DNA of 64,000 bases from JABFRJ01 sp031374735. GTDB taxonomy: Bacteria > Pseudomonadota > Alphaproteobacteria > Rhizobiales > Hyphomicrobiaceae. This document shows positions 58,419-64,000 of the stretch, piece after piece. The position numbers and the translations under genes were made by a program. Under the pieces are notes generated by a model. It was not told where the DNA came from. It did not search any database and saw nothing but the letters and a program-made list of their open reading frames with translations. Location: NCBI GenBank assembly GCA_031374735.1, contig JANMGQ010000166.1, positions 14,043-78,042 of the forward strand. The letters are read 5' to 3'. The number at the start of each line of letters is the position of its first letter. Position 1 is the stretch's first letter.

Positions 58419-59255
58419 ATGCCCACGATGAGTTCTCAGTCGCCGCCGCATCTAAGACTGGCTACTGAAGCCAAAGATGACGTGTTGATTACCGGCGCAT
58501 CGCGAGGGCTCGGGCGCCATCTGGCTCACGAATTTGCAAGACATGGGCACCGCGTCGCCATTACGGCTCGCTCTCAGGCTGCGCTCGAAACGCTCGCCTC
58601 TGAGCTGCGCCAGCAGCACGGGGCAAAGGTATTGGTGATCGCGGCAGATCTTGCCGATCGTCAGGCGTGCGCTTCAATTATTGAGGCCTGTCGGGAGCAC
58701 GGGTTGGCCATCAGAGTCGTGCTGAACAACGCTGGGATGATGCCGGCTGGCGGAATGTGCTCGCATCGCAACGAGGAAATCCACCGCACCATAAACCTGA
58801 ATGTCCGCGCGGCGATCGATCTGTCGCTCGCCTTTGTTGATGACATGCGGCCGGCGCGACGCGGTACGATCATCAATATTTCATCGCTCTCCTCGACACA
58901 TCCTATCCCCGGCGCCTCGCTCTACGGCGCTTCAAAGGCATTCTTGTCGGCATTTTCGCGCTCTCTCGACCGTGAACTTGACGGCACGGGCTTGCGCTGC
59001 TTGGACGTGCGCCTTGGCCCGATGCGGACCTCGATGTTGGCCTCGGCCGCAACCGAAACGCACCGTTGGTTCGCGTGGCTGCATCGGTTTGCCTCGCGCC
59101 CCGAAAGCGTGGCCGAAGTGATCTACGACGGTTACCTCACGCAGCGGTCGCGCTTCTCTGCCGGCATGCTCGGAGCACTGTTGCATTTTGGGGCAAACCT
59201 GATTCGGCGGCCGCTGCGCCTGCCGAAACTTCGAAAAGCTGCGACCATCGGATGA
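58419..59255 (+). CDS. short-chain dehydrogenase/reductase
   Basis: 278 residues. TGASRGLGRHLA cofactor motif (about 24-35), NNAGMMPAGG, catalytic Ser region INISSLSSTH and YGASKAFLSAF. Classical SDR of the YqjQ/DltE-like type, possibly acting on a lipid or sterol; substrate unknown. ATG at 58,419 or 58,428. It overlaps the next gene (ATGA at 59,252), which encodes a polytopic membrane protein, so the two are coupled. Confidence 0.88.
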   Translation: MPTMSSQSPPHLRLATEAKDDVLITGASRGLGRHLAHEFARHGHRVAITARSQAALETLASELRQQHGAKVLVIAADLADRQACASIIEACREHGLAIRVVLNNAGMMPAGGMCSHRNEEIHRTINLNVRAAIDLSLAFVDDMRPARRGTIINISSLSSTHPIPGASLYGASKAFLSAFSRSLDRELDGTGLRCLDVRLGPMRTSMLASAATETHRWFAWLHRFASRPESVAEVIYDGYLTQRSRFSAGMLGALLHFGANLIRRPLRLPKLRKAATIG

Positions 59256-60346
59256 ACGTGGTGCGGAACGCAGCTGCTGTGCCGGGGCACTGGGTGGCAG
59301 CAGCCGTCGTTTTCTTTTCAGGCCTGACAATTCTGCTGATCGGCCTTGTGTCCTTGCCTGTCGGCTATCCTCGAGCCGGCCCTTATCTGGAAGCACTGTG
59401 CCTCGAACAGCTGCCTGCAGGCCACGCGCTCATTCTGAAAACCATCCTCTATGTCGCAGCAACGGCCAGCTGCCCTGATGTTGCAGTCATGGCGGCGCAA
59501 GTGACGCCGATTTTGCGCGCCCTCAGTCTCATATGTGCAGCGCTCGTCGCGCCGATGTGTGCGCTTGCCACATTGGCATTGACCCGATCGGCAGGGGCCG
59601 CAGCGCTCGCGGCTGTGCTGGCTGTACCGACGCAACTCGTCACGCGGTTAGCTTCACTTGGAACCCTGGATCAGGTTCTGCATGCCGGACTGCTGATCTG
59701 CGGCATCGGCATCGCCGCATGGGGCGCATCCACCCGCTGGCCGCTCGTTCTGACAATGAACGGCGCATTCTTGATCGGCATCGCACTTGCTGTCCGAGGC
59801 CACCTCACATTCGTGGTGGCGAGTGGTTGCATTATCATCGGCGCTGCAGGCGCCGTTATCGGTCGTGGCGCTTTCGCGCAAAAGAAGTGTGCGCTAGGCC
59901 TTGTCTTCGGACTACTCCTCGCCTGGCTCGCGCTCGGCGTATCAGCTCCGCTGATGATGTTGAGCGATGACATCTACCGGGTGACGGCACGCACCACGGC
60001 GGCCGCAATTCCCATGTTGGGCGAGCCGTCGATCATAAACCTTCTGCATCACGTCGCGACGGCAGCCATGACCGCGCCCGCCGCGTTTGCCATGGACGTA
60101 AGCGTCTCCATTGTCCTGGCCGCTGTAAAATTCGGCGTTTTGATATGTCTCGCTTTTGCCAGCTACATCGTCGTTTGTTGTCGCTTGGCTCGGCATCGCG
60201 GACGGCAAGCGCCACTCATCATAGTCTCAATACCAATCCTGCTGCTGCTCATTGACACCCTCGTTGGCAATGCGATGTGGTGGAGCAATCCTTCCCTCGT
60301 CCTGCCACTCGTCGTCGTGCCGGCAAGCATCTGGCGCGGCTGGTGA
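59252..60346 (+). CDS. polytopic membrane protein, 364 aa
   Basis: 364 residues with nine to ten hydrophobic helices and short loops. It carries two Cys in an apparent periplasmic loop (EALCLEQLPAG, TASCPDV). Not a recognised transporter family. Coupled to the SDR gene by ATGA. The hydrophobic architecture recalls glycosyltransferase-like or acyltransferase-like membrane proteins, but no motif confirms this. Confidence 0.65.
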   Translation: MNVVRNAAAVPGHWVAAAVVFFSGLTILLIGLVSLPVGYPRAGPYLEALCLEQLPAGHALILKTILYVAATASCPDVAVMAAQVTPILRALSLICAALVAPMCALATLALTRSAGAAALAAVLAVPTQLVTRLASLGTLDQVLHAGLLICGIGIAAWGASTRWPLVLTMNGAFLIGIALAVRGHLTFVVASGCIIIGAAGAVIGRGAFAQKKCALGLVFGLLLAWLALGVSAPLMMLSDDIYRVTARTTAAAIPMLGEPSIINLLHHVATAAMTAPAAFAMDVSVSIVLAAVKFGVLICLAFASYIVVCCRLARHRGRQAPLIIVSIPILLLLIDTLVGNAMWWSNPSLVLPLVVVPASIWRGW

Positions 60347-60410
60347 CTGAGTGGGCCACTCGCACAGTTGCGTCACTGGAGGCGGGAGAGCTGCAAGTAG
60401 AAGGCCAAGG

Positions 60411-60671
60411 TTATCTCAGCGGCGGCAAAACGCAGCCGTTTTTGCGGCACGCCGGGCCATAGACTGAGCGCCATTGAGCGACATTGCAAGACCGGCCCTT
60501 CGGCAGGTTGTTCTTGAACTCGCAATGGCGGGTGGAGGCGAGATAGCGCTTGCGCGTGCCATCGCAGATGCAAGACCATGCCTGCGCCGCCTCCACAGGC
60601 GACGAGACGAACACTCCTGCCCCGGCAAGAGCGGCAGCACCAAGTGCAAAACGAATAATGGTATTGCGCAT
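60411..60671 (-). CDS. small secreted Cys-rich protein
   Basis: 86 residues from ATG at 60,671. Signal peptide about 1-28 (ALGAAALAGAGVFVSSPVEAA). The mature part has six Cys (WSCICDGT, RHCEFKN, SCNVAQ, PACRKNGC), so it is probably disulfide-bonded. Family not recognised. Confidence 0.65.
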   Translation of the reverse strand: MRNTIIRFALGAAALAGAGVFVSSPVEAAQAWSCICDGTRKRYLASTRHCEFKNNLPKGRSCNVAQWRSVYGPACRKNGCVLPPLR

Positions 60672-60877
60672 CCTAGACCCCCGGAAAACAGCGACACGAC
60701 CGGACCATAGCCCGCGGCAGCCCGTCACACCAGTGCATCCGGGCGCCCACAGCGACAACTCATGCGAGACATCGCCTCACGTTGACCACTGGCCGAAAAC
60801 GTCGCAAACGGCCTGCGGATCGGCGGAACCGGGGCGCATAGCATCGGGCGACCGCCTGCGGGGGCCAGGAACAGCGC

Positions 60878-62404
60878 ATGCCGAACTACTTTTCCACTCT
60901 TGCGCCGCTTGCGCCTGAACTGACGCTGGTGCTCGGCGCGTTCGCGCTGCTGATGATCGGCGCATTCCGCAAGGAAAACGACGTCAACGCCGAGAAGATC
61001 GGCTGGATGGCGCTCCTGGTGATCATTGCTGCCGGCATGTTCCTGCTGCTGAAACCCGTTGACAATGTGCGCGCGTTCGAAGGGGCGTTCGTCTCCGATC
61101 CGCTGGCGCGTTTCATGAAACTGTTGGCGTTGATCGGGGCCGGTGGCGCGTTGTTGATCTCGTTCGATGCCATGCGCGAGGGCAAATACCTGAAGTTCGA
61201 ATACCCCGTGTTGGTGCTGCTCGCCACCGCCGGCATGATGATCATGATCTCGGCCGGCGATCTCATCGCCCTGTACATTGGCCTCGAACTGCAAAGTCTC
61301 GCGCTGTATGTCATGGCGGCATTCCACCGCGACAACGTGAAGTCTTCGGAGGCCGGCCTCAAATACTTCGTCCTCGGCGCACTGTCGTCGGGGATGCTGC
61401 TGTACGGCGCATCGCTGGTTTATGGCTTCACTGGCACGACCGTGTTCAGCGAGATTCTCAGGGTTGCCCCGGCCGCGTCGACAGGCGCCAGCATCGGCCT
61501 TATCTTCGGGCTGGTATTCCTGTTCGTCGGCTTGGCGTTCAAGATCTCGGCCGTGCCGTTCCACATGTGGACGCCGGACGTGTACGAGGGCTCGCCGACG
61601 CCCGTCGCGGCGTTCTTCTCGGCGGCCCCGAAGGTCGCCGCCATGGCGCTGTTCATCCGCGTGTCGATCGACGCCTTTGGCTCGATCTCAGGCCGCTGGC
61701 AGCAGATCGTGATCTTCCTCGCGCTCGCGTCCATGGTGTTCGGCGCCGTCGCCGCCATCGGCCAGACCAACATCAAGCGGCTTCTCGCCTATTCGTCGAT
61801 CGCCAACATGGGCTTTGCGCTCGTCGGCCTCGCAGCCGCCACGGCCGAGGGCATTCAGGGTGTGCTGATCTACATGGCGCTGTACACCGTCATGACGCTC
61901 GGTGCCTTCGCTTGCGTGCTGGCGATGCGCACAGACAAGGGGCCAGTCGAAGAAATTGCTGACCTATCGGGCGTCGCACAGACCCAGGGTGGGCTCGCCT
62001 TCGCCATGGCAACCGCCATGTTCGCGCTTGCCGGCATCCCGCCGCTCGCCGGCTTCTTTGGCAAGTTCTACGTGTTTCTGGCGGCCGTGAATGCCAAGCT
62101 GTGGCCGCTGGCGGTCATCGGCGTCGTCGCCAGCGTCGTTGCGGCCTACTACTACCTGCGCATCGTCAAGATCATGTACTTCGACGAGCCCAAGGGCCAG
62201 TTCCTGCCGCTGCAATGGCGCACGGCAGCCGTCATGGGCCTGTCCACCATCGTGCTGATCGTCTCGGCCCTGCCGTTCCTGTTCCGGACGGGGTCAGCCT
62301 CGGCAGACGGTGTGATCGGTGCTGCGCGCGCTGCCGCGAACGCCATCTGCGCGCCTGACCCGAAAGCGCCGGCAATCAAGAAGTGCCAGGAGATCGCGCG
62401 TTGA
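60878..62404 (+). CDS. nuoN: NADH-quinone oxidoreductase subunit N
   Basis: 508 residues, 14 membrane helices of the antiporter-like family. Characteristic stretches: LIALYIGLELQSLALYVMAA, LKYFVLGALSSGMLLYGASL, KISAVPFHMWTPDVYEGSPT and IGQTNIKRLLAYSSIANMGF. It is the proton-pumping membrane subunit N of complex I. In this window the other nuo genes lie outside or elsewhere; upstream is an unrelated secreted-protein gene, so nuoN may be at the edge of or detached from its operon. RBS not strong. Confidence 0.95.
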   Translation: MPNYFSTLAPLAPELTLVLGAFALLMIGAFRKENDVNAEKIGWMALLVIIAAGMFLLLKPVDNVRAFEGAFVSDPLARFMKLLALIGAGGALLISFDAMREGKYLKFEYPVLVLLATAGMMIMISAGDLIALYIGLELQSLALYVMAAFHRDNVKSSEAGLKYFVLGALSSGMLLYGASLVYGFTGTTVFSEILRVAPAASTGASIGLIFGLVFLFVGLAFKISAVPFHMWTPDVYEGSPTPVAAFFSAAPKVAAMALFIRVSIDAFGSISGRWQQIVIFLALASMVFGAVAAIGQTNIKRLLAYSSIANMGFALVGLAAATAEGIQGVLIYMALYTVMTLGAFACVLAMRTDKGPVEEIADLSGVAQTQGGLAFAMATAMFALAGIPPLAGFFGKFYVFLAAVNAKLWPLAVIGVVASVVAAYYYLRIVKIMYFDEPKGQFLPLQWRTAAVMGLSTIVLIVSALPFLFRTGSASADGVIGAARAAANAICAPDPKAPAIKKCQEIAR

Positions 62405-62414
62405 GGCGGGCCCG

Positions 62415-62747
62415 ATGACCCCGCAAGCCACTGCCTGGATTGCCCTCTTTTGCGCTGGCCTGTTCGAGGTCGGCTGGCCGCTCGGCCTTAAGCTCGCCAA
62501 CAAACCGGGCATGGTCGTCTGGGGCACTATTGTCGCAGTCGCGTGCATGGCCGTGAGCGGCGGACTGCTGTGGTTCTCTCTCAGGCACATTCCGATCGGC
62601 ACCGCCTATGCCGTCTGGACGGGTATCGGGGCCGCCGGGACGTTCCTGCTAGGCGTCGTGGTGTTCGGCGACCCGAACCTGGTGCTGCGCTGGCTTGGCT
62701 TCGGCGCCATCGTTGGCGGCGTCATCCTGCTCAAACTCGGCAGCTGA
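62415..62747 (+). CDS. sugE: SMR-family exporter (SugE/Gdx type)
   Basis: 110 residues with four membrane helices. FCAGLFEVGWPLGLKLANKP carries the essential Glu of helix 1 and the W-x-x-G-L-K signature of the SugE/Gdx branch, which exports guanidinium-like cations. IGTAYAVWTGIGAAGTFLLG is helix 3. ATG at 62,415, 10 bp after nuoN, so co-transcription is likely. The cargo is inferred from family membership. Confidence 0.86.
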   Translation: MTPQATAWIALFCAGLFEVGWPLGLKLANKPGMVVWGTIVAVACMAVSGGLLWFSLRHIPIGTAYAVWTGIGAAGTFLLGVVVFGDPNLVLRWLGFGAIVGGVILLKLGS

Positions 62748-62836
62748 TCCATGCGTCGGCGTTGATGCCGCAGGCCGGAGCCTTGCCGTGCACAAACGGC
62801 GGCCCATTTATAGGCTACCGCCGCACGGAGCCACGC

Positions 62837-63511
62837 ATGTCCCCCGAGCAACTCGCCCAGCGCCGCCGCATTGTCGATGCCGCTCGCGCGCTCGCAGCGA
62901 AGCGCCCTTGGGCTGAAATCACCCTGGTCGAGATCGCCGCTGAAGCTGGCATGAGCATGGCCGAGCTTCGCGCGGCCGGCATTGGTGCCAAGAGCCAGAT
63001 CGTTGCCGCCATGTTGCGCGAGATCGATGAAAAGGTGTTGGCCCAGGTCAAAGGGCCGACCGCGGGCCAGCCCGCGCGCGATACCTTGTTCGAGGTGATC
63101 ATGTCCCGCTTCGACGCGATGATGCCCCACAAAGCCGCAATCAAGTCGATCTCGGACGCCGGCATCACCGATACGACCCTGGTCATGCCGTTCTTGAACT
63201 CCCAACGCTGGATGCTGGCCGCTGCCGGAATCGACGCTGACGGTCCGGGCGGACTGCTGCGCACAGCGGGCCTCGGGGCCGCCTACCGCAGCGCGTTCAA
63301 CATCTGGATTTCAGATGATGATCCTGGCATGGCCAAGACCATGGCCGCGCTCGACCAGCGTTTGCGCCGCGGTGAACGTACGATGTCGGCCATCGACGGC
63401 ACGCTCGGCGGCATCACGCGTGTCGCACGCGATCTCCCCGGCGTTCTGCGCGAGGTGTTCAATCGGCGCCGCGCCGAGCAGAGTGAGCCCAAGACCGAGC
63501 CGCCGGCGTAA
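62837..63511 (+). CDS. TetR-like / COQ9-like protein
   Basis: 224 residues. The N-terminal HTH (RRRIVDAARALAAKRPWAEI, then TLVEIAAEAGMSMAEL) is TetR-like. The C-terminal part (FEVIMSRFDAMMPHKAAIKS; LRTAGLGAAYRSAFNIWISD) resembles the COQ9/TetR-like fold that binds lipids in ubiquinone biosynthesis. Which of the two roles applies is not decidable from the sequence. ATG at 62,837; the longer frame lies inside the exporter gene. Confidence 0.75.
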   Translation: MSPEQLAQRRRIVDAARALAAKRPWAEITLVEIAAEAGMSMAELRAAGIGAKSQIVAAMLREIDEKVLAQVKGPTAGQPARDTLFEVIMSRFDAMMPHKAAIKSISDAGITDTTLVMPFLNSQRWMLAAAGIDADGPGGLLRTAGLGAAYRSAFNIWISDDDPGMAKTMAALDQRLRRGERTMSAIDGTLGGITRVARDLPGVLREVFNRRRAEQSEPKTEPPA

Positions 63512-63544
63512 CGCCTTCAGGCACTGTTGCCTTGCCGTTACGCC
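63505..63544. terminator. nested inverted repeat between convergent genes
   Basis: GGCGTAAC (63,505-63,512) pairs with GTTACGCC (63,537-63,544) around an inner AGGCA-ctgt-TGCCT hairpin. It covers both stop codons of the convergent genes. There is no T-tract, so it may be a weak bidirectional terminator. Confidence 0.35.
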
Positions 63545-64000
63545 CGCTTGGACAAGCGCCACTCCAGCAGATCCAGCCGGTCCTGGCCCCAGAAGATCTC
63601 TCCGTCGGGCAGCACATAACTCGGCGCACCAAATACGCCGCGCCCGATCGCCTCGGCCGTGTTGGCGTCCCAGGCCGCATCAAGGGTGGCGGCGGGCGGC
63701 GCCTTGGCCAGCACGGCCTCGGCATCAATGCCGGCGCGCTTTGCGGCAGCGGCGAGCACCTCGGACGATGCAATCGGCTGCTCCAGTTCCCATAAGGCCT
63801 TGCCGATCTCCTCAGCCAGACGCGCGCCGTCATGGCCCTGTTGGGTCGCGGCAATCAGTAGGCGCACGCCGGGTTGTTCATCTGACGGGAAGGATTTTGG
63901 CTCAAGCACAATCGGCAGGCCAAGCCGATCACGCCAGCGCTTCAGTTCCATCATGCGATAGGCACGGCGCTCTGGCGCACGTTTTGGGAGGGGCAGACCG
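63538..64000 (-). CDS. 2-hydroxychromene-2-carboxylate isomerase family (partial, 5' end outside)
   Basis: The frame enters from the right edge: LPKRAPERRAYRMMELKRW is the DsbA-fold HCCA isomerase signature. AAAKRAGIDAEAVLAKA then GVFGAPSYVLPDGEIFWGQD (the typical FGAPxxxxxGEIFWGQDRL block) follows. The enzyme family isomerises naphthalene-pathway intermediates with glutathione and has broader thioredoxin-fold roles. The start codon lies beyond position 64,000; the ATG at 63,954 is internal. Confidence 0.87.
   Translation of the reverse strand, partial: GLPLPKRAPERRAYRMMELKRWRDRLGLPIVLEPKSFPSDEQPGVRLLIAATQQGHDGARLAEEIGKALWELEQPIASSEVLAAAAKRAGIDAEAVLAKAPPAATLDAAWDANTAEAIGRGVFGAPSYVLPDGEIFWGQDRLDLLEWRLSKRA

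Noticed and set aside
60725..61564. 279-residue minus-strand frame over nuoN
   Set aside because: Antisense shadow of nuoN, low-complexity Gln/His/Arg content.

Overview
The window reads as high-GC alphaproteobacterial DNA, most likely order Hyphomicrobiales (Rhizobiales). Supporting signs are a tRNA-Gln(CTG) 3' end and a tRNA-Arg(CCG), an ArdC/RepA/ParA-type accessory region, the MoxR-DUF58-DUF4159 gene set, a Brp/Blh-linked rhodopsin, and a DNA polymerase IV with an N-terminal cysteine cluster. I cannot name a genus. There are no rRNA genes and no CRISPR array.

Region 1 (1 to about 18,835) is the right-hand part of an integrated plasmid-like element. It carries an ArdC-like antirestriction protein, an unusual operon with a seven-unit 39-residue repeat protein that looks like a divergent TAL-effector-type DNA-binding array (1,963-3,039), and a five-gene conjugation-type block with a coupling ATPase (5,660-10,419). 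It also carries an iteron origin with a perfect DnaA box (11,640-11,820), RepA, a ribbon-helix-helix/ParA partition pair, a HipA operon and a tyrosine recombinase. The element ends at a 48-bp duplicate of the 3' half of a tRNA-Gln gene. The intact tRNA and the left end should lie before position 1.

Region 2 (about 18.8-40 kb) is a mosaic of accessory chromosomal genes. In order these are: a histidine phosphatase; a LysR / TctC-like binding protein / methyltransferase block flanked by degenerate direct repeats; a type III polyketide synthase with an ICMT-like methyltransferase and a DHA2 exporter; several small membrane proteins and methyltransferases; an orphan response regulator; and a phototrophy pair of xanthorhodopsin-type rhodopsin plus Blh beta-carotene cleavage enzyme. 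Then come a frameshifted SGNH hydrolase, an IS4/Tn5-type transposase remnant and a run of small secreted proteins.

Region 3 (40.3-64 kb) is core-like chromosome: tRNA-Arg, the MoxR/DUF58/DUF4159 operon, glutaryl-CoA dehydrogenase, a candidate CCUCC-motif small RNA, dinB, a rhomboid protease, mutS, an SDR/membrane protein pair, nuoN, a SugE/Gdx-type SMR exporter, a TetR/COQ9-like protein and a partial 2-hydroxychromene-2-carboxylate isomerase at the right edge. Several families of short palindromic intergenic repeats occur here.

The strongest candidate for something undescribed is the TALE-like repeat protein with its translationally coupled 89-residue partner. The paired recombinase arm-like sites on both sides of the tRNA-Gln scar and the stray origin iteron at 4,157 are also worth attention.
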